From Ailurus styani (Eukaryota; Chordata; Mammalia; Carnivora; Ailuridae): a stretch of 64,000 nt of DNA. A model generated the notes under the pieces. The model was not told the DNA's origin. It saw only the letters and a program-made list of their open reading frames with translations, and searched no databases. Both the position numbers and the translations under genes were made by a program. The stretch's first letter is position 1, and every line of letters begins with the position of its first letter. The stretch covers positions 1,430,034-1,494,033 of the forward strand of contig LNAC01000065.1 in NCBI GenBank assembly GCA_002007465.1, in the 5' to 3' direction. Below are positions 1-11,436 of the stretch, in pieces.

Positions 1-694
1 TAGCCAGCTTTTCCAACAAAATCTTCCAGGTGCCTGGGGAGGCAGACAGATGAGGAACTTATGTATTTGCAGAGATTTAAGAGGCATACTAAACAATGAC
101 ACTGTGTAAACTTTATTTAGATCCAAATTTAAGCAAACAATTTAGAGGACAATTTTATAGGACAACTGGAGAAGTGTAAACATGTTCAGATATTTGATAA
201 CATTAAAGAATTATTGTTATTTTTAAAGTGAGATAACAGTATTATAGTGCTCTGGTTTTGTTTGTTTACTTTTAGGTGGCCCTATGTTTTAGCAACTCAT
301 GGTGAAATACAAACGATATGATGTCTAGGAGAGTCTGGACCAGTGGGAGTAGGTAGAAGACATAGATGAAACAAGACTGACCATTTGCTAATAATTGTTG
401 AAGCTCAATGTAGCATATACTAGGTTTATTATTCTAGTCTCCCTTTTGTATATGTTTGAGATTTCCCGTAATAAAATACTTTAAAAAAAAATAGAAGAGT
501 TGGGGAAAAAATAGAGGAAGTCTCCTGGGGGGTGGAGGGGCAGGGAGGAAATCCTAGAAAAAGACAAAGAGATGGAAAATAGAAGCAAAAGATAAGAAGC
601 GTAGGAGATTCCCAAAAACAAAAAGAAAGCAAAAAGAAAGGAAAGAAAATGGAAGGGAGAAAATAATCAAAGAAATAATGTGAGAAAGTTTCTC
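1..694 (+). other. GRK7: GRK7 intronic sequence upstream of the penultimate exon
   Basis: AT-rich sequence without recognisable exons. It is assigned to the intron before the penultimate exon because it lies upstream of the acceptor at 5795 on the same strand. A purine-rich stretch runs from about 480 to 670. The intron continues to 5795 through SINEs and old LINE fragments. Confidence 0.6.
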
Positions 695-820
695 NNNNNN
701 NNNNNNNNNNNNNNNNNNNNNNNNNNNNNNNNNNNNNNNNNNNNNNNNNNNNNNNNNNNNNNNNNNNNNNNNNNNNNNNNNNNNNNNNNNNNNNNNNNNN
801 NNNNNNNNNNNNNNNNNNNN
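695..820. other. Assembly gap, 126 N
   Basis: The gap hides the left part (tail and CT-rich body) of the minus-oriented Can-SINE whose right part is at 821-882. Confidence 0.99.
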
Positions 821-882
821 CCCTGAGATCATGACCTGAGCCGAAGGCAGAGGCTTTAACCCACTGAGCCACCCAGGCGCCC
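695..882 (-). mobile_element. Can-SINE partly hidden by gap
   Basis: The right end (GAGCCACCCAGGCGCCC) is visible, and the duplication agtttctc occurs at 687-694 and 883-890, on either side of the gap plus element. Confidence 0.9.
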
Positions 883-1396
883 AGTTTCTCGATTTTGACA
901 GCCCTTAGATCCTGGATTGAGTGGCCAGCCAGTACCCAGCATCAGAAATGAAAAAAGCCCCACACCGAAGTACATCATTGAGAAATTTCATCAAGTTGGT
1001 GTACTGGGTCACAAACTTCACACACCTTCTGACATTCCCTCTCCGCCTCTTCTCTCTCTCCTGGACAGCACCCTGTTGGCTCCACTTATAGGCTGAGTTG
1101 TGCCTCCTCTTTTAGAATTGGAGGAAATACCATACTGTGCAATGTGAATCCTGGTTTCTAGCAAGCAGCTGAGGGTCCGGACGATATCTGGAAATTCAGA
1201 CAAGTTAGCTTTTGGGTAATCCTTGACTAATGGATATAGGAGATGGGAGGGAGCTGCGTAGATGGATTTCCCCCTTCTTCACTCTCCCCTGCAGTTCCTC
1301 TTTCTGACCCTTCTAGAAGATTCTGTTGTGCCTGATGGACCAGCAGCTACATGGTAATACATCCCCTTCCCTTACTCCTTTTCCCCTCTACATTCT

Positions 1397-1593
1397 TTTG
1401 GGTTTTTTTTAAGATTTTATTTAATTGAGAGAGAGAGAACGAGAGCACGAGTTGTGGGGAGGGACAGAAGGAGAGGGAAAAGCAGACTTCCCACTAAGTA
1501 GGGAGCCCACAAGGCAGGGCTGGATCCCAGGACCCCGGGATTATGACCTGAGCCAAAGGCAGATGTTTAACCGACTGAGCCACCTGGTCCCCC
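1397..1593 (-). mobile_element. Can-SINE, minus
   Basis: Starts with a T run and AAGATTTTATTT and ends at the reverse-complemented 5' end. Flanks share cctctacattct / cctctgcattct. Confidence 0.9.
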
Positions 1594-1684
1594 CTTCCCT
1601 CTGCATTCTATTATAGAAACTCCCAGTCCCCCTGTCCCAATTCTAAACAACCACTAATCCACTTCCTGGCTCTATGAAATTGCC

Positions 1685-1882
1685 TTTTTTTTTTTTTTAA
1701 GATTTTATTTATTTATTTGACAGAGAGTTCACAAGTAGGCTGAGAGGCAGGCAGAGAGAGAGAGGAGGAAGCAGGCTCCCCACCGAGCAGGGATCCCGAT
1801 GTGGGACTCGATCCCAGGACCCTGAGATCGTGACCCAAGCTGAAGGCAGAGGCTTTAACCCACTGAGCCACCCAGGTGCCCC
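1685..1882 (-). mobile_element. Can-SINE, minus, left of a tandem pair
   Basis: A full-length element directly followed by a second one. Its left flank tgaaattgcc (1675-1684) matches the right flank of the second element, not sequence at the junction. Confidence 0.9.
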
Positions 1883-1884
1883 CC

Positions 1885-2070
1885 CCTTTTTTTAAGATTT
1901 TATTTATCAGAGAGAGAGAGCACAAGTAGGCAGATAGGCAGGCAGAGGCAGAGGGAGAAGCAGGCTCCCTGCTGAGCAAGGAGCCCAATGCGGGACTTGA
2001 TCCCAGGACCCTGCGATCATGACCTGAGCCGAAGGCAGCTGTTTAACCAACTGAGCCACCCAGGCATCCC
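1885..2070 (-). mobile_element. Can-SINE, minus, right of a tandem pair
   Basis: The second copy, ending at 2070 before tggaattgcc (2071-2080), which pairs with the flank left of the first copy. Confidence 0.9.
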
Positions 2071-2080
2071 TGGAATTGCC

Positions 2081-2340
2081 TATTTTGGACATTATATATA
2101 AATGGAAACACAATATATGGCCTTTTGTGTTTGGCTTCTTTCACTTAGCATAATGTTTTCAGGGTTCATCTATATTGTAGCATGCATCAGTACTTCATTC
2201 CTTTTTATGGCCAAACAGTATTCCATTTTAAATCATTAATATTTTATTAGATTCACTTTATCACATGTCTCCATCTATCCATCCCTCTATTGCTCCATGA
2301 ATCTGTCTTATATCTTTTATGTATTTCTACGTAGGCTTAC
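2081..2340 (-). mobile_element. Old L1 3' fragment, antisense
   Basis: Contains the recognisable antisense series GGCTTCTTTCACTTAGCAT...CCAAACAGTATTCCATT of mammalian L1M 3' regions. Confidence 0.65.
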
Positions 2341-2749
2341 TCCCCTTCTTCCCCAACACTCAGCACCTTTGCTTTGGACACCTCTCAAGGAAAGCTCATA
2401 TCACACGGTTACCTTGGGTACAAAGGAAGCTGGGAGATGGAGTGCTCAGCCTTCTGACATCTCTGGTAGAGACATGCAAGGGAAGAGGGAGACTGGGGAT
2501 GAGTTTTTGCTATTTTGGCATACAGTGTTTCTCAGTCTCATCCACATCTCTTCCTCTAGTCTCCCCTTCTCCCACCATCGCATCCCACAGACCTCGCGTT
2601 CCAGAAACGCCAAGCTTCTTAAAGCTCCCTGAACACCCACATTATTTCTGGCTTCATCTCTTGCAGGTACTCATTAGCTGCCTAGCCTTCTCCGGGGGAT
2701 GGATTCTTCCTCATTTCAGCTCAGCTAACACTATTCAGTGAAGTATCCC

Positions 2750-2752
<3 letters not shown>

Positions 2753-2813
<61 letters not shown>
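2753..2813 (+). repeat. (CA)n microsatellite
   Basis: About 30 uninterrupted CA units; a likely length-variable marker. Confidence 0.99.
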
Positions 2814-2816
<3 letters not shown>

Positions 2817-2869
2817 CTGGCTTTCCTTGTTTTATACTCCCATTATGGCATTTAACCATACTCTATTGA

Positions 2870-3000
2870 ATTAATCTTTGACCTGTCTCTACCAGCCTGT
2901 AAATCCTGAAGGGCAATGGCCGGGTATCATATGTCTTGGTATCCCTAGAACTCACTGCAGGTCATGGCTCAGTAAATATTGGTTGCATAGTGAATGGAAA
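2870..3000 (+). mobile_element. L2 3' end fragment
   Basis: Resembles the L2 tail: a GGGCAATGGCCGGGTATCAT-like stretch followed by CTCAGTAAATATTGGTTG. Confidence 0.55.
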
Positions 3001-3564
3001 ACATCTAGTTACCATCTTTACTGTTGTTTATTTGACAAACATTTTGCTGGGCATGCACCACGTGAGGCCCTACAGTAATTTTCTAGTTTGGATACAAAGT
3101 TGAGTAAGACTATATCCTGGGCCTCAGGAGCCTACAGCACCCTTCTGTCTGGACAAATACAAAACTAGACAAGATGCCAGGACAACAGATGTAAACCGGG
3201 ACTGTCCCAGGCAAACCGGAACATATGGTCACCCAAATTATATATCAGCTTCTATGAAAACAGCAGTGCCGAGCTGACTCATGCCTGGCTTGTCAGACCC
3301 AGTCACTTCCAGAACAGGCCAATTACTTCTCATTAGTGCTTGGGTCATATATGCTTTTCATTGTTGTTACCCATGTAGAAATTATCCATAAAATGTAATA
3401 TTCCTAGGGCCTTATATATATAGTGCATATAAAGACATTTTCTTAAGCAATTAGAAAAAGATTACCTAATAAACAACTGAAAACACTTTCCAACCTTTTT
3501 CGATGTCCTGGGATGGATATTTGTAATCAGTGTGTAAAAGCCATTATAAATATAAATTAGTATT

Positions 3565-4135
3565 AACAGTACTCTAGTCTGTTGTTTATTGATGGGCATT
3601 TGGAGGTTTCCAGCTTGTGACCATTAGGAATAATGGAGCTATGAACATCTCAATGTAGATTCCTTTTTCTTTCTTATGAGGCATTTCTTGGAGGTATACA
3701 CTCCCAAGAGGGAGTAACCTGGGTGAAGCAGAGGAACAATTGGTATATATTATTTTCTATGCCTCTATATCTTAACTGCTCTCCTAAAAGTCTTGGTCAA
3801 TTTACAGGGCACATCTGTTTCTCACAACTCTGCCAAAAATTTATATCATCATTTTTAAATACTAATAGAAGCTTATTGTCATTTTAGGGTATTTCTCTTT
3901 TTTTTTCTTTAAAGATTTTATTTATTTATTTGAGAGAGAGAGAGAGAGAAAGCATAAGAGGGGTGAGGGACAGAGGGAGAAGCAGACTCCCCGCTGAGCA
4001 GGAAGCCTGCCACAGGGCTCAATCCCAGGATCCCAGTATCATGACCTGAGCCAAAGGGAGACACTTAATCACCTGAGCCACCCAGGTGCTCCAGGTGTTA
4101 TTTGGATTTTTAATTGCTGCAGAGGTTATACATTA
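3565..4135 (-). mobile_element. Old L1 fragment, antisense, split by a SINE
   Basis: GTTTATTGATGGGCATTTGG and GCTATGAACAT are antisense L1 3' signatures. The copy is interrupted at 3898-4092 by a Can-SINE. Confidence 0.6.
3898..4092 (-). mobile_element. Can-SINE, minus
   Basis: Full-length but diverged, inserted into an old L1 fragment. The flanking duplication is weak. Confidence 0.85.
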
Positions 4136-4225
4136 TACTTGAACCAAAAACAAGTTTGTTTTTGGAAAACAGTTTGTATATTTTATAATTACAGGTATGT
4201 TATAGATATTCATTAAATATTTATT

Positions 4226-4440
4226 GGGGGTGTCTGGTGGTTCAGTCAGTTAAGTGTCCAACTCTTGATTTTGGCTCAGGTCGTAATCTCAGGTTTGTGG
4301 GATCAAGTCCCATGTGGGGCTCTGTACTGGGTCTGGAGTCTGCTTGAGATTCTTTCCTTCTCTCCCACCCTGACCTCTGCCCCTCCCCTTGTGCACACAC
4401 ATACTCTCATTCTCCCTCAAATAAAATAAAATCTTTTTAA
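4226..4440 (+). mobile_element. Can-SINE, plus, older type
   Basis: The variant with CAGTTAAGTGTCCAACTCTTG and an AAATAAAATAAAATC tail. More diverged than the GGGTTAAAGCCTCTG class. Confidence 0.88.
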
Positions 4441-4469
4441 AAGTTTGTTGAATTAATGAATGTATTAAA

Positions 4470-4790
4470 ATAACACATTCACAAAAAGACAGTAACTACA
4501 TGATTCCACATACACGAGGTACCTAGAGTAGTCAGATTAGTAGAAACAGAAGGTAGAATGGTGGTTGCCAGGGCGTAGGGAGTGGGGACAATGGGGAATT
4601 GTTGTTTAATGAGTATAGGCTTTCAGTTTTGCAAGATGAAAAGAGTTCTGGAGATGGAAAGTGATTATGGTTGCACAACAATGTGAATGTACTTAAGACT
4701 CTTGAACTGTACATTTAAAAATTATTAAGATGGTAAATTTTAAGTTAAATGTATAAATACGTATTTTTTAACTCAATGGTCATTTGGCGT
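4470..4790 (+). mobile_element. Old L1 3' UTR fragment
   Basis: Includes GGTGGTTGCCAGGGCGTAGG and ACTGTACATTTAAAAATT, typical of L1M 3' ends in sense orientation. Confidence 0.7.
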
Positions 4791-4957
4791 GTATTGTCAG
4801 TAGAAATGTGCCTACAAAATATAGTCGTGCATGTTAAATAAAATTTCATGTGTAGAATTTTTTTAGATTAAAATAACTGTGCTAATAATCAATGCAGGGA
4901 CAGGCAGAGACTTGTGATATTATCGTTATATAGCAAATAGAGTAAGAATTACAGACC

Positions 4958-5176
4958 TGGGCGCCTGGGTGGCTCAGTGGGTTAAAGCCTCTGCTTTCGG
5001 CTCAGGTCATGATCTCAGGGTCCTGGGATCGAGGCCCGCATCGGGCTCTCTGCTCAGCAGGGAGCCTGCTTCCTCCTCTCCCTGTCTCTCTGCCTGCCTC
5101 TCTGCCTACTTGTAATCTCTCTCTCTGTGTCAAATAAATAAATAAAATCTTTAAAAAAATATTAAAAAAAAAAAAA
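4958..5176 (+). mobile_element. Young Can-SINE, plus
   Basis: Near-consensus body, a long A tail and a perfect 14 bp duplication aagaattacagacc (4944-4957 and 5177-5190). This points to a recent insertion. Confidence 0.97.
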
Positions 5177-5392
5177 AAGAATTACAGACCAGATAATATA
5201 TGAACATTCAATATTAGCAATAAAGTGTTCAACCTTTAAAAAACCATGCATCTATTTTTCTATTGTCTGTGGATAAAATACAGAGGCAGAGCTTAGGGAA
5301 TCATAGAGACATCCACTTGAACTTTTCACTTTAATGATGAAGTGAGGGGCTAAGTGACTTCCCCATTTCAAGGGCAGCCTCCTCTGTCCCAT

Positions 5393-5393
<1 letters not shown>

Positions 5394-5446
<53 letters not shown>
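5394..5446 (+). repeat. (CTAT)n microsatellite
   Basis: About 13 tetranucleotide units next to a SINE remnant. Confidence 0.98.
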
Positions 5447-5447
5447 C

Positions 5448-5530
5448 CGTGCCCAGCATGGATTCAGGACCCTGAGAAGACCTCTGCTGAAATCAAGAGT
5501 CAGTTGTCTGAACCCCCCAGGCACCCCTCA
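5448..5530 (-). mobile_element. Degenerate Can-SINE remnant
   Basis: AGGACCCTGAGAAGACC, AATCAAGAGTCAGTTG and CCCCCAGGCACCCC are the 5' part of a reversed SINE. The microsatellite at 5394-5446 occupies the place of its tail. Confidence 0.65.
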
Positions 5531-5795
5531 TCTGTCCCTTTTATAACGTACTCCAGCTAAATCCTCTCTACGTTTCATTGGCCAGAATGGATGACATGGT
5601 CTGCCCCAGGTGCCCCAGAGGATGCTAGGAAAGCAGAGACTAGAACAGGTTAGACACACTGCCACCCCCAAATACTTAGGATTCCCTTAACAAAGAAAGA
5701 AAAAGAGAATTTGTATTGGATAGGCAATCAGCAGCATCTGTTACACTCACATTAGTGTTTTTGTTTTGTTTTGTTTCTTGTTTGGGTTGTTACAG

Positions 5796-6070
5796 GCTGG
5801 AACCAATGGTTATATGGCTCCTGAAATCCTTATGGAAAAAGTGAGTTATTCGTATCCTGTGGACTGGTTTGCAATGGGATGCAGTATTTATGAAATGGTT
5901 GCTGGACGAACACCATTCAAAGATTACAAGGAAAAAGTCAGTAAAGAGGATTTAAAGCAAAGAACCCTGAAAGAAGAGGTCAGATTCCAACATGATAACT
6001 TCACAGAGGAAGCAAAAGATATTTGCAGACTCTTCTTGGCTAAGAAACCAGAGCAACGTTTAGGAAGCAG
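5796..6070 (+). CDS. GRK7: GRK7 penultimate coding exon (kinase domain C-lobe)
   Basis: Codes for the second half of the catalytic domain of G protein-coupled receptor kinase 7, which phosphorylates light-activated cone opsins in photoreceptor outer segments so that arrestin can bind. The exon opens with AGTNGYMAPE, the P+1 loop and APE motif (subdomain VIII), then DWFAMGCSIYEM (subdomain IX with its invariant Asp and Gly), and ends in FLAKKPEQRLGSR, the subdomain XI arginine region. An acceptor (TTGTTACAG) precedes base 5796 and a donor (GTAAAC) follows 6070. The exon is 275 nt: 91 codons plus two bases of an Arg codon completed in the next exon. No stop or frameshift is present. GRK7 is preferred over GRK1 because the next exon ends in CLLL. 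The start codon, RH domain and N-lobe are outside the window. Confidence 0.96.
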
Positions 6071-6294
6071 GTAAACTACCGTGTAACAGAGGTAATTAGC
6101 AATGTCAGCACAGTCCACAGGGATTTGCGAAATACTTGGGATTAGTGACGAGGCCTTGGGGTTAAGTATTATTATTTTCCTATTATTATTTGCATATTAT
6201 ATGTTTAAGTATTTCTGATACTTTCAAACACTGTGAGCTCTTGATGTGGAATGATCTCTAAGATGTATTTTGAAGTAAAAAAGTAAGGTGCAAA

Positions 6295-6370
6295 ACAGCA
6301 TACATTAAAAAAATAGAAAGAAGGGAAGGAAAGGAGAGAGGAAAAGGGGGGAAGAGAAGAGAAAAGAAAT
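6295..6370 (+). repeat. Purine-rich low-complexity tract
   Basis: An A/G run of mixed GAAAG and GGGGAA units about 230 bases into the last GRK7 intron. Confidence 0.85.
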
Positions 6371-6559
6371 CTATAATTCAAATAGTTACATAGAATATTT
6401 TAGGCAGAGTATACAAAGAATGTACATATATGATTGTTTGCTCTAACAAGAAGAAACTAGGGGTGGGTAACAGGGATGCAAATAATTTTCACTCTATAAC
6501 TCTTTAATTTTGAATTGTGAATAAATGATTTGAAAATAAAACTTAAAACCATCAGTACT

Positions 6560-6780
6560 GGGGTGCCTGGTGGCTCAGTCGGTTAAACGTTTGCCTTTGG
6601 CTCAGGTCATGACCCCAGGCTCCTGGGATCGAGCCTCATACCCCACATCAGGCTCCCTGCTTGGCGGGGAGTCTGCTTCTCCCTTTGCCCCTCACCCAGC
6701 TTGGGCTCTCTCTGTCTCTCTCCCTCTCTCAAATAAATAAATAAATAAATAAATAAATAAAATATTTAAAACAAACAAAC
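6560..6780 (+). mobile_element. Can-SINE, plus
   Basis: Ends in about seven AAAT units. Flanking duplication aaaaccatcagtact / aaaacccattagtact with small changes. Confidence 0.92.
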
Positions 6781-7515
6781 AAAACCCATTAGTACTGATA
6801 TAGCTCTGGAAAATTCTGCCCCTTTTAAATGCGTCTCTAATATATCAGTTGGTCAACAGATATTTAGTGAGTGCATATAATATTGCCAGGTATGTTAAGT
6901 ACCGTGGATGTTAGTTTTGAAGAAAGTCGAGTTTCATTGCTTTCAGGGAATAATAAGATCAAGATATTTTAGAAGAAACAAAATAAGTGAAAGTTGACTT
7001 GTAAAAAGACCCTGGGCAGTGGGTGACTGTGTTATATAGAGAAAACAACCAATGGCTTTAGATTCACAGACGTGGACTCCCATCCCAGCTCCGCATGTCA
7101 TTGTACCTGAAACAACTGAATTATTTTCTCAGAGTCTCAATATCCTCATGTATTAAAATGGGGGATTTATGGGTGTGATGATTAATTTTATGATGACTAG
7201 GCCACCATACTCAGATATTTGATCAATTATTCTAGATGTTTCTGTGCAGGTATTTTTTTAGATAAGCTTAATATATAAATGAGTAGGCTTTGAGTAAAGG
7301 AGATTGATTATTCTTCATAATGTGGATGGGTCTTGTCCAGTCAGTTGAAGGCCTTCACAGAAAAAGACTGACTTCCTGGGAGAAGAGGGATTCTGCTGCC
7401 AAACCACCTTAGGAGTTGAACTGCAGCTTTTCCCGGGGTCTCCATCTTGATAGCCTATCTTGCAGGATTTGGACTTGCCAAACCTCCACAACTGTGCGAG
7501 CCAATTCCTTAAATT

Positions 7516-7584
7516 AAACCTCTCTCTCTTTCTCTCTCTCTCTCTGAATGTCTATTTCTCTCTCTCTCTCTCTCTGTCTCTCTC
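7516..7584 (+). repeat. CT-rich microsatellite
   Basis: Interrupted (CT)n at the natural CTCTCT site of the MLT2-like LTR. Confidence 0.9.
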
Positions 7585-7602
7585 CTATACATGCACACAT
7601 AT

Positions 7603-8340
7603 TGTCAGGGAGAAAAAACTTCTCTACCATCTTACATTTGGAGGCCTGCAAACTACACTAACAAAACACGGATTAGTAAAAGGAAAGATAGGTTTTTATT
7701 TATGCACATATACAAGAGTTCACAGAAAAACGTGACTGGGATCAGTTAGAGTTACAGACCATCTTAATAGGGGAAGGGAAGGAGGTGAAGGGTACTTGCA
7801 GGAAAACAAATCATTTCTTAGAATTGCTGGGAAGAACAAATGACTTTAAGGAAGACAAATGGGCTCTTAGGAGAATAGATGGGAGATATGATAATTTTGT
7901 GACAATGTCTGCTTAGGTGTGGTGCAGACTTCTGTCACTGGTGATAAGAGTTAATCTTTCCCGGTTCTAAAACTCCCAGAGAGAAGATTTATGAGTTGAG
8001 TTTTTGGGGGAGTCTCTGCTTCTAGGCAGATAAAGGGGAGGTTTTTTTTTTTTTTTAAAGATTTTATTTATTCATTAGACACAGAGAGAGAGATTACAAG
8101 TAGGCAGAGAGGCAGGGAGAGAGAGAGGAGGAAGCAGGTTCACTGCGGAGCAGAGAGCCCTACGTGGGCCTCGATCCCAGGACCCTGAGATCATGACCTG
8201 AGCCGAAGGCAGCGGCTTTAACCCACTGAGCCACCCAGGCACCCGATAAAGGGGAGTTTAAAACCTGTATCTGTTGACTCACAAATGCCTTCAGCTCAAA
8301 ATAATTTTTATGCTACCGTGGTACATTCTGGGCCCTTTCA
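7603..8340. mobile_element. Insertion nested in the MLT2-like LTR, family unknown
   Basis: The host LTR reads continuously from before 7603 to after 8340 if this segment is removed. It begins near TGTCAGGGAG and ends near CCTTTCAACA, which looks like LTR termini, but I cannot name the family. A young SINE sits inside it. Confidence 0.45.
8041..8244 (-). mobile_element. Young Can-SINE, minus
   Basis: Perfect duplication gataaaggggag (8029-8040 and 8245-8256). Third layer of nested insertion at this spot. Confidence 0.96.
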
Positions 8341-8880
8341 ACATCCTGTTGGTTCTGTTTCTCTAGAGAACCCTGACTAGTACAGTGGGACACTTTGAGG
8401 TTTAGAGATAACATATGTAAGTTAGATACAGTGTATGTTAGGACTCACTCAATAAGTGATACAATTATTACTAATTTGTTCTAAGAGAGATACCAGATAA
8501 TATTTTGACTGAACTTTGAGCTTGAATGTCTTAAAATCTTAGATTGAATATTCAAAATTTAAAAATATATAAATTATGAAAGCTACAACCTGAAGTAATA
8601 TGACTGATTTTTACTATTACCCCGGAACGGAGGCAGAAAGATTACCCTGGATCTTCCAAGCAGCTGTTAATGAAGGCTCTAGAAAAGGCTGCCTTAATTC
8701 AAAATATTTGAGTATGGAGGTTAGCTTTTAATTTGGACCTCATTTTTTTTAATAGCAAAATAAAATCCATTTGTGATTCCTTCCAAAGCATGACAGATAC
8801 CAAGCTAACAAATGAGTATTTTGAAATTTGATGGAAATTCTATGCGAAGGAAAACGTGGAACTGGTTTTTCTGTGTAGAT

Positions 8881-9390
8881 TCCCACGTTGTTGCATTACT
8901 GTGGTCAGAATAGACCGTGTCACAATCACAGGCAAATTCCAAAGTCCCTGCAGCTTGAAATGACGACGGGGATTTCTTCTCCCTCACTCAAAGTGCATTA
9001 CGGGTGCAGCAGCACTGCCTTCGGGTACCTCCCTTGGGAGCACTCAGAGAGCCGGGCTGCATCCATCTCTCAGCTCGCAGTCGCTGTAGCAGAGAAGAGA
9101 GTGGAGACAGCCTGGGCGAGCTTTTTACTGCCCATCCCCGGGGGAACCCACTCGTGCATCACTTACACTCACTTGTGTCTGCCCTGCGCAAGGTCGAAGG
9201 GTCTGGCCAGTGTTGTCTTCCTGGTGCCCAGGGAGGAGGGGAGGACCAGAGATGGTGACCCCTGACCATCTCTACCGCCTGGGGTCTCAAGTGCAGGGAG
9301 TCTAAGCAGGCGTACCCACAGTGGTGGAGGCAGCGAAGGAAGCTAACCGTCTCTTCAGATGACCTCCCTGAAGGGAACACTGCGCATTTG
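8881..9390. other. CpG-dense, GC-rich patch in the GRK7 intron
   Basis: About 19 CpG dinucleotides in roughly 500 bases, against very few in the flanking intron. No repeat is recognised. Short open frames on both strands show no familiar protein. Confidence 0.6.
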
Positions 9391-10839
9391 CTATGTTTGA
9401 TCGAAAAATCTATCTTGATACTCTATAAACACACTTTGGGAATGTAAAATGAAGTACTGACAAACTTCTTAAGGAAAATGCCACCTTAAAGCACTGGATC
9501 ATTGTCTGAAGCTGCCCCATCAAGCAAAACCTTTTTATAAAGCATCTGTTGTTGTGGCTGTTTTGAATAAAGCTGTTTACAGCGTTAGAGAAAAGGCATA
9601 TAAAAACCAGCTGTTCGGTGAAAGAGAAAACTTTCCAACGTTTTCATTTCAACTCTCTGTATTTTTTCTCAATTCAAATGAGATGATGTTTGATTAATTT
9701 AGTGGTGTCCTTCAAAACCAAGCAAATGCCTACACAACATGTTACACAGCAGAGAGGTCAAGTGCCTCCTCCCCCTTGCATTCACAAACATTTGAAATAA
9801 ATTTAAAAACCCTTTCCTTCTTCAGACATCACTGAAAGGATCTCCTCCTTTGTCTTCATACGTCTGTGAATTAATTTTGTTTTGCATAGAAGTTGAAAGC
9901 TTAAAAAAGAAAAAAAGTTGAAAGCTTTTCTGAGCATCTCACAAGGGGTCCAGATAGGGTTTATGATGTTTGCTAATAAAATAAAAGCTGAAGACCACTT
10001 AAGTGTTTTGTGGGTTTTCTTCTGATCAGTCAATGCAGCAGAACAAGATCAACTAACCATGCAAGTCTCTGACTTAAGTGCTTCTCCAACACATAATTTC
10101 ATACCAATACACACTATTCTTGGCAGACCAGGCCCCACAGAGTGGTCTTCATGCATGGTCAGGTGGTATCTTTTCTTTGCTGACTGTTATAAGAAAATCC
10201 ATTGTAATCTCAGTGTAGGGTTCAGTAACACAAGAGTGCCTATAAATGCTCCGAAATAAAACCTACTCCAATCAGCAGGAGAAGTCTTCCTGCAGCTTCC
10301 AGTTTGGCTAATGCAAAAGATGTTGCCTCCATCAGTAGCCTCTCCTATTCATCCAAAGTGCACTGCCTAAGGATGGGCCAAAAGATCCCTGCATGAAGCT
10401 GCCTGAGCAAGATTCAAGAGTAAAATAACATCCATGCTATTTCTAAGTGCAGAACTGCGGTAAGAGTCATTAGTGCAAAAGATAAAGTGATCAGAATTAC
10501 AGTGGTCCAGACACAGAGTAAAAGGTATAGTCTTTTTTGGAAAGCCTAGTCTTTTGTGTTAGCATCAGCAACCACAGACACTTAGTGAGAAAGGGCATAC
10601 AGCATGGGCCCTGCCCTCTAGTGTCACCTAGTCAGGGTGCTAATGAACATAAAGAAAACCTTTAGTGGCCTGTTGTTTCCTTATCCTTTGTGATTAGTTG
10701 CAAAAGGGCTGAAGTAGCCATACCTGATGGGCAAACCAAGGCCATTTGTGCCTGTTGCTTGGGGTGCTCCTTGAGAACTGTTCATCCTGATGTCAAGACT
10801 GGCTTGGCAAGTTTTCAAGGTTACTGAGCCTCTGGGCAC

Positions 10840-10840
<1 letters not shown>
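9391..10840 (+). other. Unique intronic sequence
   Basis: Mostly AT-rich sequence with no exon or repeat that I can identify. Confidence 0.6.
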
Positions 10841-10842
<2 letters not shown>

Positions 10843-10882
<40 letters not shown>

Positions 10883-10917
10883 ATATATTTATATATTATA
10901 TATATATTTATATATTT
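10843..10917 (+). repeat. (AC)n followed by AT-rich tract
   Basis: About 19 AC units (10843-10880) followed by alternating TATATTTATATAT sequence. Confidence 0.97.
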
Positions 10918-11113
10918 CTTTTTAAGATTTAATTTGTTTATTTGACAGAGAGAGGTACAGCGAGACAGGGAACATAAGCAGGAGGAGTGGGAGAAACAGG
11001 CTCCCCACCCAGCAGAGAGCCCAACCTGGGGCTCGACCCTAAGACCCCGGGGGGGGGCAGATCATGACCTGAGCCAAAGTCAGATACTTAACGACTGAGC
11101 CACCTAGGCACCC
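10918..11113 (-). mobile_element. Can-SINE, minus
   Basis: Complete but diverged, with an extra G run (about 11050). No clear duplication is seen. Confidence 0.87.
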
Positions 11114-11233
11114 ACCCCTCTATCCTCGTTCTGCCACATTTAAATTTTATCTGCTATCCTCCCTACCACCAAAATCTGATACCTTAAAATGGTGAATGTT
11201 GCTGTGTAAATTATACCTCAATAAACCTAACTT

Positions 11234-11436
11234 TTTTTTTTTTAAGATTTTTTATTTATTCTTTTGACACAGAGAGGGATTACAAGTAGGCAGAGAGGCA
11301 GGCAGAGAGAGAGGAGAGAGGAGGAAGCAGGCTCCCTGCTGAGCAGAGAGCCCGATGTGGGCCTCGATCCCAGGACCCTGGGATCATGACCTAAGCCGAA
11401 GGCAGCGGCTTTAACCCACTGAGCCACGCAGGCGCC
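11234..11436 (-). mobile_element. Young Can-SINE, minus
   Basis: Flanked by caataaacctaactt on both sides (left copy ending about 11233, right copy from 11438). Confidence 0.96.

Larger units (their letters stand above)
7174..8384 (+). mobile_element. MLT2-like ERVL solo LTR, interrupted
   Basis: Starts TGTGATGATTAATTTTATG and ends GAGAACCCTGACTAGTACA, both characteristic of ERVL MLT2-type LTRs. A CT-rich tract and an insertion of about 740 bp (7603-8340) split it. Confidence 0.75.

Noticed and set aside
5394..5446. CRISPR-like array or repeated peptide
   Set aside because: It is a plain (CTAT)n microsatellite; the SIYL peptide repeat is its translation.
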